Assembly (NCBI RefSeq): GCF_949987515.2
Contig: NW_027192671.1
Coordinates: forward strand, 1,550,001-1,614,000
Length of the DNA: 64,000 nt
DNA from: Delphinus delphis
Lineage: Eukaryota > Chordata > Mammalia > Artiodactyla > Delphinidae
Direction of reading: 5' to 3'
The translations under genes were made by a program, and so were the position numbers. How positions within the stretch are numbered: position 1 is the stretch's first letter; each line of letters starts with the position of its first letter. This document shows positions 24,101 through 38,310 of this stretch, in pieces. The notes below the pieces were generated by a model. The model made no database searches and was not told the origin of the DNA. It saw nothing but the letters and a program-made list of their open reading frames with translations.

Positions 24101-25680
24101 TTGGCCAAAAAGGGCGTATGCGTTTTTTCCTGAATATATTCAGGAAAAAACGCATACGCCCTTTTTGGCCAACCAAGCAAGCTTGCAAAGGAAATCTGCA
24201 CTACAATGAAGTCTCACTTCCCCCCGGTCAAAAGGGCCATCTGAAAAAAGTGTAAAATCCAGAAAGGCAGGACAGGCCATGGAGAACTGGGAGCCTTGTT
24301 ATGCTGATGGGCGGGATGTAAATTGCCAACAGACACTCGGGAGAAGTGTATGGTGTTTCCTGAAACATCTAAAAAACAAAGCAACAGAGCCTAGGGCACT
24401 GCCACTTATGCTCCTATAGCTTAGGGAAATTAAAATCAAAAAGACACAGCCACCCCAACGTTTGGGACGCCTCTGTTTACAAGAACCTCGTTTACAGTAC
24501 AAGTTCAACATCGCAGAAAGTGAAAAATGGATAAAGAACTTGTGGTATTTACTTACAAAGCAATATCACTCAGCAATGAAATCTATGTCATCAGGCCCTT
24601 AGCAGCACAATGAGTGGATTCAGGTATGATGATTCTAACTGAAATAAGTCACACAGAAAAAGAAACATCATAAGATATCAGTAATACACGGAATGTAAAC
24701 TTGGCTACACAGGAACTGAATTACAGAACAGAACAGGGTCTCAAATTTAGAAAACCAACTTATTCTTGCTTAAGAGGAAAGGTGAGTTGGGGTGCTGCAT
24801 AAAACCAGAGATTGAAATGAGCACAGATAAAGTTCCTTAAGCCAAATATGGAATAGACAACAGCTACTCCTTGCTCAACGAAATGGACTCAACACCCCAT
24901 ATTAAACGCCTAAGAATGTACCTGACTAGTAAGTATCTTAAAACCTATGGATGGCTATGTCTCCAAAAGAGAATCAAGCGTGTGTACAGGGGCATAAACG
25001 CAGCAGTGATAGGATTGGAGAGGTTCGGTGAGCAAATGAAGACCCCTTGAAGTCATATTGCATGGTACCCATTACACGGGTCTCAACTCTCCAGGTTTAA
25101 GGTATTCTTCCTTCAGCTAAAACATGCATGTGGAACCCAGAGTATGATCAACCGTGTGAACGGGAGACGTGTTCAAATATGTCTCAGTTTTCCTCCCCTG
25201 GTACTCGGGTGCAACATTCCAGACGCTTTACTAACACTCTCCCGACTTGGAGAGTCAGTCCCTTTAACCTCCTGTTTGGCCCAGTTTGCAATTTCTGTGG
25301 AAGATGAACAGGAATAGCGAGAACCAATGAGAGGCTAGCTGGAGGTGTCTGGACGGGCAAATTTAACTCTCATTTCCCACCAGGAAGAGGAATTAACCAA
25401 AGGCTCAGCATGCCGGGCCGGAACCAGATTAGGGCCTGAAGCTATCCTGCGGTGTTGCGGCCAGGTCACAAGAAAGCGAGTTGAAGAAAGGAGCTCAGGG
25501 GCACTGTAATTCACAAACCTGCAGAGTTATAAATGACAGCTATCGTCCAAAAATAGACTGAAGTAAGGCTGCCAAGAGGACTTGAAAGCGGGGCAGAATT
25601 GCAGGAAACCGATTTCAGGAGGTAGACTGGAATTGCATTGAAAGCATAGGAAAAGAGGCAGAACGTCCACAATGATGCAC
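24101..25680 (+). repeat. Satellite unit 15 (B type)
   Basis: Perfect palindrome. 'ccccaacgtttggg' with 'atgctcctatag' is shared with unit 20, five units on. Confidence 0.88.
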
Positions 25681-27258
25681 TTGGCCAAAAAGGGCGTATG
25701 CGTTTTTTCCTGAATATATTCAGGAAAAAACGCATACGCCCTTTTTGGCCAACCAAGCAAGCTTGCAAAGGAAATCTGCACTACAATGAAGTCTCACTTC
25801 CCCCCGGTCAAAAGGGCCATCTGAAAAAAGTGTAAAATCCAGAAAGGCAGGACAGGCCATGGAGAACTGGGAGCCTTGTTATGCTGATGGGCGGGATGTA
25901 AATTGCCAACAACCACTGGGGAGAAGTGTATGGTGTTTCCTGAAACATCTAAAAAACAAAGCAACAGAACCTAGTGCACTTCCACTTATGGTCCTATAGC
26001 TTAGGGAAATTAAAATCAAAAAGACACAGCCACCCCAAAGTTTGGAACGGCTCTGTTGACAAGAACCTCGTTTACACTACAAGTTCAACATCGCAGAAAG
26101 TGAAAAATGGATAAAGAAGTTGTGGTATTTACTTACAAAGCAATATCACTCAGCAATGAAATCTGTGTCATCAGGCCCTTAGCAGCACAATGAGTGGATT
26201 CAGGTATGATGATTCTAACTGAAATAAGTCACACAGAAAAAGAAACATCATAAGATATCAGTAATACACGGAATGGAAACTTGGCTACACAGGAACTGAA
26301 TTACAGAAAAGAACAGGGTCTCAAATTTAGAAAACCAACTTATGCTTGCTTAAGGGGAAAGGTGAGTTGGGGTGCTGCATAAAACCAGAGATTGAAATGA
26401 GCACAGATAAAGTTCCTTAAGCCAAATATGGAATAGACAAGAGCTACTCCTTGCTCAACGAAATGGACTCAACACCGCATATTAAACGCCTAAGAATGTA
26501 CCTGACTAGTAAGTATCTTAAAACCTATGGATTGCTATGTCTCCGAAAGAGAATCAAGCATGTGTACAGGGGCATAAACGCAGCAGTGATAGTTAGGAGA
26601 GGTTCGGTGAGCAAATGAAGACCCTTTGAAGTCATATTGCATGGTACCCATTACACGGGTCTTAACTCTCCAGGTTTAAGGTATTCTTCCTTCAGCTAAA
26701 ACATGCATGTGGAACCCAAGTATGATCAACCATGTGAACGGGAGATGTGTTCAAATATGTCTCAGTTTTCCTCCCCTGGTACTCGGGTGCAACATTCCAG
26801 ACGCTTTACTAACACTCACCCCACTTGGAGAGTCAGCGCCTTTAACCTCCTGTTTGGCCCAGTTTGCAATTTCTGCGGAAGATGAACAGGAATAGCGAGA
26901 ACCAATGAGAGACTAGCTGGAGGTGTCTGGACGGGCAAATTTAACTCTAATTTCCCACCAGGAAGAGGAAATAACCAAAGGCTCAGCGTGCCATGCCGGA
27001 ACCAGATTAGGGCCTGAAGCCATCCTGCGGTGTTGCGGCCAGGTCACAAGAAAGCGAGTTGAAGAAAGGAGCTCAGGGGCACTGTAATTCACAAACCTGC
27101 AGAGTTATAAATGACAGCTATCGTCCAAAAATAGACTGAAGTAAGGCTGCCAAGAGGACTTGAAAGCGGGGCAGAATTGCAGGAAACCGATTTCAGGAGG
27201 TAGACTGGAATTGCATTGAAAGCATAGGAAAAGAGGCAGAACGTCCACAATGATGCAC
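25681..27258 (+). repeat. Satellite unit 16 (B type)
   Basis: Perfect palindrome. Carries the unit 11 mark 'gtgatagttaggagagg' near 26,590. Private 'aacactcacccc' breaks the small hairpin. Confidence 0.88.
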
Positions 27259-28838
27259 TTGGCCAAAAAGGGCGTATGCGTTTTTTCCTGAATATATTCA
27301 GGAAAAAACGCATACGCCCTTTTTGGCCAACCAAGCAAGCTTGCAAAGGAAATCTGCACTAAAAAGAAGTCTCACTTCCCCCCGGTCAAAAGGGCCATCT
27401 GAAAAAAGTGTAAACTCCAGAAAGGCAGGACAGGCCATGGAGAACTGGGAGCCTTGTTATGCTGATGGGCGGGATGTAAATTGCCAACAACCACTCGGGA
27501 GAAGTGTATGGTGTTTCCTGAAACATCTAAAAAACAAAGCAACAGAACCTAGTGCACTTCCACTTATGGTCCTATAGCTTAGGGAAATTAAAATCAAAAA
27601 GACACAGCCACCCCAAAGTTTGGAACGGCTCTGTTGACAAGAACCTCGTTTACAGTACAAGTTCAACATCGCAGAAAGTGAAAAACGGATAAAGAACTTG
27701 TGGTACTTACGTACAATGCAGTATCACTCAGCAATGAAATCTATGTCATCAGGCCCGTAGCAGCATAATGAGTGGATTCAGGTACGATGATTCTAACTGA
27801 TATAAGTCACACAGAAAAAGAAACATCATAAGATATCAGTAATACACGGAATGTAAACTTGGCTACACAGGAACTGAATTACAGAACAGAACAGGGTCTC
27901 AAATTTAGAAAACCAACTTATTATTGCTTAAGGGTAAAGGTGAGTTGGGGTGCTGCATAAAACCAGAGATTGAAATGAGCACAGATAAAGTTCCTTAAGC
28001 CAAATATGGAATAGACAACAGCTACTCCTTGCTCAACGAAATGGACTCAACACCCCATATTAAACACCTAAGAATGTACCTGACTAGTAAGTATCTTAAA
28101 ACCTATGGATGGCTATGTCTCCAAAAGAGAATCAAGCGTGTGTACAGGGGCATAAACGCAGCAGTGATAGGATTGGAGAGGTTCGGTGAGCAAATGAAGA
28201 CCCTTTGAAGTCATATTGCATGGTACCCATTACACGGGTCTCAACTCTCCAGGTTTAAGGTATTCTTCCTTCAGCTAAAACATGCATGTGGAACCCAGAG
28301 TATGATCAACCGTGTGAACGGGAGACGTGTTCAAATATGTCTCAGTTTTCCTCCCCTGGTACTCGGGTGCAACATTCCAGACGCTTTACTAACACTCTCC
28401 CGACTTGGAGAGTCAGTCCCTTTAACCTCCTGTTTGGCCCAGTTTGCAATTTCTGCGGAAGATGAACAGGAATAGCGAGAACCAATGAGAGGCTAGCTGG
28501 AGGTGTCTGGACGGGCAAATTTAACTCTCATTTCCCACCAGGAAGAGGAATTAACCAAAGGCTCAGCATGCCGGGCCGGAACCAGATTAGGGCCTGAAGC
28601 CATCCTGCGGTGTTGCGGCCAGGTCACAAGAAAGCGAGTTGAAGAAAGGAGCTCAGGGGCACTGTAATTCACAAACCTGCAGAGTTATAAATGACAGCTA
28701 TCGTCCAAAAATAGACTGAAGTAAGGCTGCCAAGAGGACTTGAAAGCGGGGCAGAATTGCAGGAAACCGATTTCAGGAGGTAGACTGGAATTGCATTGAA
28801 AGCATAGGAAAAGAGGCAGAACGTCCACAATGATGCAC
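27259..28838 (+). repeat. Satellite unit 17 (A type)
   Basis: Perfect palindrome. A mosaic: its first part is like unit 12 ('gcactaaaaagaag'), and its middle is like unit 6 ('ctgatataagtc', 'gaaaaacggat'). Confidence 0.88.
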
Positions 28839-30415
28839 TTGGCCAAAAAGGGCGTATGCGTTTTTTCCTGAATATATTCAGGAAAAAACGCATACGCCCT
28901 TTTTGGCCAACCAAGCAAGCTTGCAAAGAAATCTGCACTACAATGAAGTCTCACTTCCCCCCGGTCAAAAGGGCCATCTGAAAAAAGTGTAAAATCCAGA
29001 AAGGCAACAGGCCATTGAGAACTGGGAGCCTTGTTATGCTGATGGGCGGGATGTAAATTGCCAACAGACACTTGGGAGAAGTGTATGGTGTTTCCTGAAA
29101 CATCTAAAAAACAAAGCAACAGAGCCTAGGGCACTTCCACTTATGGTCCTATAGCTTAGGGAAATTAAAATCAAAAAGACACAGCCAACCCAAAGTTTGG
29201 GACGCCTCTGTTTACAAGAACCTCGTTTACCGTACAAGTTCAATATCACAGAAAGTGAAAAATGGATAAAGATCTTGTGGTACTTACGTACAATGCAGTA
29301 TCACTCAGCAATGAAATCTATGTCATCAGGCCCGTAGCAGCATAATGAGTGGATTCAGGTACGATGATTCTAACTGAAATAAGTCACACAGAAAAAGAAA
29401 CATCATAAGATATCACTAATACACGGAATGTAAACTTGGCTACACAGGAACTGAATTACAGAACAGAACAGGGTCTCAAATTTAGAAAACCAACTTATGC
29501 TTGCTTAAGGGGAAAGGTGAGTTGGGGTGCTGCATAAAACCAGAGATTGAAATGAGCACAGATAAAGTTCCGTAAGCCAAATATGGAATAGACAAGAGCT
29601 ACTCCTTGCTCAACGAAATGGACTCAACACCGCATATTAAACGCCTAAGAATGTACCTGACTAGTAAGTATCTTAAAACCTATGGATTGCTATGTCTCCG
29701 AAAGAGAATCAAGCATGTGTACAGGGGCATAAACGCAGCAGTGATAGGATTGGAGAGGTTCGGTGAGCAAATGAAGACCCTTTGAAGTCATATTGCATGG
29801 TACCCATTCCACGGGTTTCAACTACCCACGTTTTAGGTATTCTTCCTTCAGCTAAAACATGCATGTGGAACCCAGAGTATGATCCATCATGTGATCGGGA
29901 GACGTGTTCAAATATGTCTCAGTTTTCCTCCCCGGGTACTCGGGTGCAACATTCCAGATGCTTTACTAACACTCTCCCCACTTGGAGAGTCAGCGCCTTT
30001 AACCTCCTGTTTGGCACAGTTTGCAATTTCTGCGAAAGATGAACAGGAATAGCGAGAACCAATGAGAGGCTAGCTGGAGGTGTCTGGACGGGCAAATTTA
30101 ACTCTCATTTCCCACCAGGAGGAGGAAATAACCAAAGGCTCAGCGTGCCGTGCCAGAACCAGATTAGGGCCTGAAGCCATCCTGCGGTGTTGCGGCCAGG
30201 TCACAAGAAAGCGAGTTGAAGAAAGGAGCTCAGGGGCACTGTAATTCACAAACCTGCAGAGTTATAAATGACAGCTATCGTCCAAAAATAGACTGAAGTA
30301 AGGCTGCCAAGAGGACTTGAAAGCGGGGCAGAATTGCAGGAAACCGATTTCAGGAGGTAGACTGGAATTGCATTGAAAGCATAGGAAAAGAGGCAGAACG
30401 TCCACAATGATGCAC
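28839..30415 (+). repeat. Satellite unit 18 (A type)
   Basis: Perfect palindrome. Shares 'ggccattgagaactg' and 'cagccaacccaaag' with unit 4. A 1-bp loss at 'gcaaagaaatctg' joins two minus-strand frames into an apparent 144-codon frame that I do not accept as a gene. Confidence 0.88.
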
Positions 30416-31993
30416 TTGGCCAAAAAGGGCGTATGCGTTTTTTCCTGAATATATTCAGGAAAAAACGCATACGCCCTTTTTGGCCAACCAAGCAAGCTTG
30501 CAAAGGAAATCTGCACTACAATGAAGTCTCACTTCCCCCCGGTCAAAAGGGCCATCTGAAAAAAGTGTAAAATCCAGAAAGGCAGGACAGGCCATGGAGA
30601 ACTGGGAGCCTTGTTATGCTGATGGGCGGGATGTAAATTGCCAACAACCACTCGGGAGAAGTGTATGGTGTTTCCTGAAACATCTAAAAAACAAAGCAAC
30701 AGAGCCTAGGGCACTTCCACTTATGGTCCTATAGCTTAGGGAAATTAAAATCAAAAAGACACAGCTACCCCAAAGTTTGGAACGGCTCTGTTGACAAGAA
30801 CCTCGTTTACAGTACAAGTTAACATCGCAGAAAATGAAAAATGGATAAAGAACTTGTGGTATTTACTTACAAAGCAATATCACTCAGCAATGAAATCTGT
30901 GTCACAAGGCCCTTAGCAGCACAATGAGTGGATTCAGGTATGATGATTCTAACTGAAATAAGTCACACAGAAAAAGAAACATCATAAGATATCAGTAATA
31001 CACGGAATGTAAACTTGGCTACACAAGAACTGAATTACAGAACAGAACAGGGTCTCAAATTTAGAAAACCAACTTATGCTTGCTTAAGGGGAAAGGTGAG
31101 TTGGGGTGGTGCATAAAACCAGAGATTGAAATGAGCACAGGTAAAGTTCCTTAAGTCAAATATGGAATAGACAAGAGCTACTCCTTGCTCAACGAAATGG
31201 ACTCAACACCGCATATTAAACACCTAAGAATGTACCTGACTAGTAAGTATCGTAAAACCTATGGATTGCTATGTCTCCAAAAGAGAATCAAGCATGTGTA
31301 CAGGGGCATAAACGTAGCAGTGATAGGATTGGAGAGGTTCGGTGAGCAAATGAAGACCCTTTGAAGTCATATTGCATGGTACCCATTACACGGGTCTCAA
31401 CTCTCCAGGTTTAAGGTATTCTTCCTTCAGCTAAAACATGCATGTGGAACCCAAGTATGATCAACCATGTGAACGGGAGACGTGTTCAAATATGTCTCAG
31501 TTTTCCTCCCCTGGTACTCGGGTGCAACATTCCAGACGCTTTACTAACACTCTCCCCACTTGGAGAGTCAGCGCCTTTAACCTCCTGTTTGGCCCAGTTT
31601 GCAATTTCTGCGGAAGATGAACAGCAATAGCGAGAACCAATGAGAGACTAGCTGGAGGTGTCTGGATGGGCAAATTTAACTCTCATTTCCCACCAGGAAG
31701 AGGAATTAACCAAAGGCTCAGCGTGCCGTGCCGGAACCAGATTAGGGCCGGAAGCCATTCGGCGGTGTTGCGGCCACCTCAAAAGAAAGCGAGTTGAAGA
31801 AAGGAGCTCAGCGGCACTGTAATTCACAAACCTGCAGAGTTATAAATGACAGCTATCGTCCAAAAATAGACTGAAGTAAGGCTGCCAAGAGGACTTGAAA
31901 GCGGGGCAGAATTGCAGGAAACCGATTTCAGGAGGTAGACTGGAATTGCATTGAAAGCATAGGAAAAGAGGCAGAACGTCCACAATGATGCAC
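30416..31993 (+). repeat. Satellite unit 19 (B type)
   Basis: Perfect palindrome. Shares three rare marks with unit 13. Private 1-bp loss in 'acaagttaacatcgc'. Confidence 0.88.
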
Positions 31994-33573
31994 TTGGCCA
32001 AAAAGGGCGTATGCGTTTTTTCCTGAATATATTCAGGAAAAAACGCATACGCCCTTTTTGGCCAACCAAGCAAACTTGCAAAGGAAATCTGCACTACAAT
32101 GAAGTCTCACTTCCCCACGGTCAAAAGGGCCATCTGAAAAAAGTGTAAAATCCAGAAAGGCAGGACAGGCCATGGAGAACTGGGAGCCTTGTTATGCTGA
32201 TGGGCGGGATGTAAATTGCCAACAGACACTGGGGAGAAGTGTATGGTGTTTCCTGAAACATCTAAAAAACAATGCAACAGAGCCTAGGGCACTGCCACTT
32301 ATGCTCCTATAGCTTAGGGAAATTAAAATCAAAAAGACACAGCCACCCCAACGTTTGGGACGCCTCTGTTTACAAGAACCTCGTTTACAGTACAAGTTCA
32401 ACATCGCAGAAAGTGAAAAATGGATAAAGAACTTGTGGTATTTACTTACAAAGCAATATCACTCAGCAATGAAATCTATGTCATCAGGCCCTTAGCAGCA
32501 CAATGAGTGGATTCAGGTATGATGATTCTAACTGAAATAAGTCACACAGAAAAAGAAACATCATAAGATATCAGTAATACACGGAATGGAAACTTGGCTA
32601 CACAGGAACTGAATTACAGAACAGAACAGGGTCTCAAATTTAGAAAACCAACTTATGCTTGCTTAAGGGGAAAGGTGAGTTGGGGTGCTGCATAAAACCA
32701 GAGATTGAAATGAGCACAGATAAAGTTCCTTAAGTCAAATATGGAATAGACAAGAGCTACTCCTTGCTCAACGAAATGGACTCAACACCGCATATTAAAC
32801 GCCTAAGAATGTACCTGACTAGTAAGTATCTTAAAACCTATGGATTGCTATGTCTCCGAAAGAGAATCAAGCATGTGTACAGGGGCATAAACGCAGCAGT
32901 GATAGGATTGGAGAGGTTCGGTGAGCAAATGAAGACCCTTTGAAGTCATATTGCATGGTACCCATTCCACAGGTTTCAACTACCCAGGTTTAAGGTATTC
33001 TTCCTTCAGCTAAAACATGCATGTGGAACCTAGAGTATGATCAACCATGTGATCGGGAGACGTGTTCAAATATGTCTCAGTTTTCGTACCCTGGTACTCG
33101 GGTGCAACATTCCAGACGCTTTACTAACACTCTCCCCACTTGGAGAGTCAGTCCCTTTAACCTCCTGTTTGGCCCAGTTTGCAATTTCTGTGGAAGATGA
33201 ACAGGAATAGCGAGAACCAATGAGAGACTAGCTGGAGGTGTCTGGATGGGCAAATTTAACTCTCATTTCCCACCAGGAAGAGGAATTAACCAAAGGCTCA
33301 GCGTGCCGTGCCAGAACCAGATTAGGGCCTGACGACATCATGCGGTGTTGCGGCCAGGTCACAAGAAAGCGAGTTGAAGAAAGGAGCTCAGGGGCACTGT
33401 AATTCAGAAACCTGCAGAGTTATAAATGACAGCTATCATCCGAAAATAGACTGAAGTAAGGCTGCCAAGAGGACTTGAAAGCGGGGCAGAATTGCAGGAA
33501 ACCGATTTCAGGAGGTAGACTGGAATTGCATTGAAAGCATAGGAAAAGAGGCAGAACGTCCACAATGATGCAC
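31994..33573 (+). repeat. Satellite unit 20 (B type)
   Basis: Perfect palindrome. Shares 'ccaacgtttggg' with units 15 and 22. The linker reads GCAAACTTGC, which breaks the 10-bp palindrome. Confidence 0.88.
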
Positions 33574-35151
33574 TTGGCCAAAAAGGGCGTATGCGTTTTT
33601 TCCTGAATATATTCAGGAAAAAACGCATACGCCCTTTTTGGCCAACCAAGCAAGCTTGCAAAGGAAATCTGCACTACAATGAAGTCTCACTTCTCCCCGG
33701 TCAAAAGGGCCATCTGAAAAAAGTGTAAAATCCAGAAAGGCAGGACAGGCCATGGAGAACTGGGAGCCTTGTTATGCTGATGGGCGGGATATAAATTGCC
33801 AACAACCACTCTGGAGAAGTGTATGGTGTTTCCTGAAACATCTAAAAAACAAAGCAACAGAGCCTAGGGCACTGCCACTTATGCTCCTATAGCTTAGGGA
33901 AATTAAAATCAAAAAGACACAGCCACACCAAAGTTTGGGACGCCTCTGTTTACAAGAACCTCGTTTACAGTACAAGTTCAACGTCGCAGAAAGTGAAAAA
34001 TGGATAAAGAAGTTGTGGTATTTACTTACAAAGCAATATCACTCAGCAATGAAATCTATGTCATCAGGCCCTTAGCAGCACAATGAGTGGATTCAGGTAT
34101 GATGATTCTAACTGAAATAAGTCACACAGAAAAAGAAACATCATAAGATATCAGTAATACACGGAATGTAAACTTGGCTACACAGGAACTGAATTACAGA
34201 ACAGAACAGGGTCTCAAATTTAGAAAAGCAACTTATGCTTGCTTAAGGGGAAAGGTGAGTTGGGGTGCTGCATAAAACCAGAGATTGAAATGAGCACAGA
34301 TAAAGTTCCTTAAGCCAAATATGGAATAGACAAGAGCTACTCCTTGCTCAACGAAATGGACTCAACACCGCATATTAAACGCCTAAGAATGTACCTGACT
34401 AGTAAGTATCTTAAAACCTATGGATTGCTATGTCTCCGAAAGAGAATCAAGCATGTGTACAGGGGCATAAACGCAGCAGTGATAGGATTGGAGAGGTTCG
34501 TGAGCAAATGAAGACCCTTTGAAGTCATATTGCATGGTACCCATTCCACAGGTTTCAACTACCCAGGTTTAAGGTATTCTTCCTTCAGCTAAAACATGCA
34601 TGTGGAACCCAAGTATGATCAACCATGTGAACGGGAGACGTGTTCAAATATGTCTCAGTTTTCCTCCCCTGGTACTCGGGTGCAACATTCCAGACGCTTT
34701 ACTAACACTCTCCCCACTTGGAGAGTCAGCGCCTTTAACCTCCTGTTTGGCTCAGTTTGCAATTTCTGCGGAAGATGAACAGGAATAGCGAGAACCAATG
34801 AGAGACTAGCTGGAGGTGTCTGGACGGGCAAATTTAACTCTCATTTCCCACCAGGAAGAGGAAATAACTAAAGGCTCAGCGTGCCGTGCCGGAACCAGAT
34901 TAGGGCCTGAAGCCATCCTGCGTTGTTGCGGCCAGCTCACAAGAAAGCCAGTTGAAGAAAGGAGCTCAGGGGCACTGTAATTCACAAACCTGCAGAGTTA
35001 TAAATGACAGCTATCGTCCAAAAATAGACTGAAGTAAGGCTGCCAAGAGGACTTGAAAGCGGGGCAGAATTGCAGGAAACCGATTTCAGGAGGTAGACTG
35101 GAATTGCATTGAAAGCATAGGAAAAGAGGCAGAACGTCCACAATGATGCAC
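33574..35151 (+). repeat. Satellite unit 21 (B type)
   Basis: Perfect palindrome. 'cacaggtttcaac' is shared with its neighbour unit 20. Private 'cacaccaaag'. Confidence 0.88.
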
Positions 35152-36730
35152 TTGGCCAAAAAGGGCGTATGCGTTTTTTCCTGAATATATTCAGGAAAAA
35201 ACGCATACGCCCTTTTTGGCCAACCAAGCAAGCTTGCAAAGGAAATCTGCACTACAATGAAGTCTCACTTCCCCCCGGTCAAAAGGGCCATCTGAAAAAA
35301 GTGTAAAATCCAGAAAGGCAGGACAGGCCATGGAGAACTGGGAGCCTTGTTATGCTGATGGGCAGGATGTAAATTGCCAACAACCACTCGGGAGAAGTGT
35401 ATGGTGTTTCCTGAAACATCTAAAAAACAAAGCAACAGAACCTAGGGCACTGCCACTTATGGTCCTATAACTTAGGGAAATTAAAATCAAAAAGACACAG
35501 CCACCCCAACGTTTGGGACGCCTCTGTTTACAAGAACCTCGTTTACAGTACAAGTTCAACATCACAGAAAGTGAAAAATGGATAAAGAAGTTGTGGTATT
35601 TACTTACAAAGCAATATCACTCAGCAATGAAATCTGTGTCATCCGGCCCTTAGCAGCACAATGAGTGGATTCAGGTATGATGATTCTAACTGAAATAAGT
35701 CACACAGAAAAAGAAACATCATAAGATATCAGTAATACACGGAATGTAAACTTGGCTACACAGGAACTGAATTACAGAAGAGAACAGGGTCTCAAATTTA
35801 GAAAACCAACTTATTCTTGCTTAAGGGTAAAGGTGAGTTGGGGTGCTGCATAAATCCAGAGATTGAAATCAGCACAGATAAAGTTCCTTAAGCCAAATAT
35901 GGAATAGACAAGAGCTACTCCTTGCTCAGCGAAATGGACTCAACACTGCATATTAAACGCCTAAGAATGTACCTGACTAGTAAGTATCTTAAAACCTATG
36001 GATTGCTATGTCTCCGAAAGAGAATCAAGCATGTGTACAGGGGCATAAACGCAGCAGTGATAGGATTGGAGAGTTTCAGTGAGCAAATGAAGACCCTTTG
36101 AAGTCATATTGCATGGTACCCATTCCACGGGTTTCAACTACCCAGGTTTAAGGTATTCTTCCTTCAACTAAAACATGCATGTGGAACCTAGAGTATGATC
36201 AACCATGTGATCGGGAGACGTGTTCAAATATGTCTCAGTTTTCGTACCCTGGTACTCACGTGCAACATTGCAGACGCTTTCCTAACACTCTCCCGACTTG
36301 GAGAGTCAGTCCCTTTAACCTTCTGTTTGACCCAGTCTGCAATTTCTGCGGAAGATGAACAGGAATAGCGAGAACCAATGAGAGGCTAGCTGGAGGTGTC
36401 TGGATGGGCAAATTTAACTCTCATTTCCCACCAGAAAGAGGAATTAACCAAAGGCTCAGCGTGCCGTGCCGGAACCAGATTAGGGCCTGAAGCCATCCTG
36501 CGGTGTTGCGGCCACCTCAAAAGAAAGCGAGTTGAAGAAGGAGCTCAGCGGCACTGTAATTCACAAACCTGCAGAGTTATAAATGACAGCTATCGTCCAA
36601 AAATAGACTGAAGTAAGGCTGCCAGGAGGACTTGAAAGCGGGGCAGAATTGCAGGAAACCGATTTCAGGAGGTAGACTGGAATTGCATTGAAAGCATAGG
36701 AAAAGAGGCAGAACGTCCACAATGATGCAC
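35152..36730 (+). repeat. Satellite unit 22 (B type)
   Basis: Perfect palindrome. 'ccaacgtttggg' near 35,507. Ends with 'gccacctcaaaag' as in units 14 and 19. Confidence 0.88.
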
Positions 36731-38310
36731 TTGGCCAAAAAGGGCGTATGCGTTTTTTCCTGAATATATTCAGGAAAAAACGCATACGCCCTTTTTGACC
36801 AACCAAGCAAGCTTGCAAAGGAAATCTGCACTACAATGAAGTCTCACTTCCCCCCGGTCAAAAGGGCCATCTGAAAAAAGTGTAAAATCCAGAAAGGCAG
36901 GACAGGCCATGGAGAACTGGGAGCCTTGTTATGCTGATGGGCGGGATGTAAATTGCCAACAGACACTCGGGAGAAGTGTATGGTGTTTCCTGAAACATCT
37001 AAAAAACAAAGCAACAGAGCCTAGGGCACTTCCACTTATGGTCCTATAGCTTAGGGAAATTAAAATCAAAAAGACACAGCCACTCTAAAGTTTGGGACGC
37101 CTCTGTTTACAAGAACTTCGTTTACAGTACAAGTTCAACATCGCAGACAGTGAAAAATGGATAAAAAAGTTGTGGTATTTACTTACAAAGCAATATCACT
37201 CAGCAATGAAATCTGTGTCATCAGGCCCTTAGCAGCACAATGAGTGGATTCAGGTATGATGATTCTAACTGAAATAAGTCACACAGAAAAAGAAACATCA
37301 TAAGATATCAGTAATACACGGAATGGAAACTTGGCTACACAGGAACTGAATTACAGAACAGAACAGGGTCTCAAATTTAGAAAACCAACTTATGCTTGCT
37401 TAAGGGGAAAGGTAAGTTGGGGTGCTGCATAAATCCAGAGATTGAAATCAGCACAGATAAAGTTCCTTAAGCCAAATATGGAATAGACAAGAGCTGCTCC
37501 TTGCTCAACGAAATGGACTCAACACCGCATATTAAACACCTAAGAATTTACCTGACTAGTAAGTATCTTAAAACCTATGGATTGCTATGTCTCCGAAAGA
37601 GAATCAAACATGCGTACAGGGCCATAAACACAGCAGTGATAGGATTGGAGAGGTTCGGTGAGCAAATGAAGACCCTTTGAAGTCATATTGCATGGTACCC
37701 ATTCCACGGGTTTCAACTACCCAGGTTTAAGGTATTCTTCCTTCAGCTAAAACATGCATGTGGAACCCAGAGTATGATCAACCATGTGATCGGGAGACGT
37801 GTTCAAATATGTCTCAGTTTTCGTACCCTGGTACTCGGGTGCAACATTCCAGACGCTTTACTAACACTCTCCCGACTTGGAGAGTCAGTCCCTTTAACCT
37901 CCTGTTTGGCCCAGTTTGCAATTTCTGCGGAAGATGAACAGGAATAGCGAGAACCAATGAGAGACTAGCTGGAGGTGTCTGAACGGGCAAATTTAACTCT
38001 CATTTCCCACCAGGAAGGGGAATTAACCAAAGGCTCAGCGTGCCGTGCCAGAACAAGATTAGGGCCTGAAGCCATCCTGCGGTGTTTCGACCAGCTCACA
38101 AGAAAGCGAGTTGAAGAAAGGAGCTCAGGGGCACTGTAATTCACAAACCTGCAGAGTTATAAATGACAGCTATCGTCCAAAAATAGACTGAAGTAAGGCT
38201 GCCAAGAGGACTTGAAAGCGGGGCAGAATTGCAGGAAACCGATTTCAGGAGGTAGACTGGAATTGCATTGAAAGCATAGGAAAAGAGGCAGAACGTCCAC
38301 AATGATGCAC
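36731..38310 (+). repeat. Satellite unit 23 (B type)
   Basis: One mismatch at the outer end of the palindrome ('ctttttgacc'). Private 'cactctaaag' and 'catgcgtacagggcc'. Confidence 0.88.

Noticed and set aside
28685..29119. Minus-strand open frame of 144 codons (and a 145-codon one at 55,444-55,881)
   Set aside because: Formed when small indels or changes join two satellite frames. It runs antisense to fossil L1 sequence and through the palindrome, and other units break it. No domain is visible.
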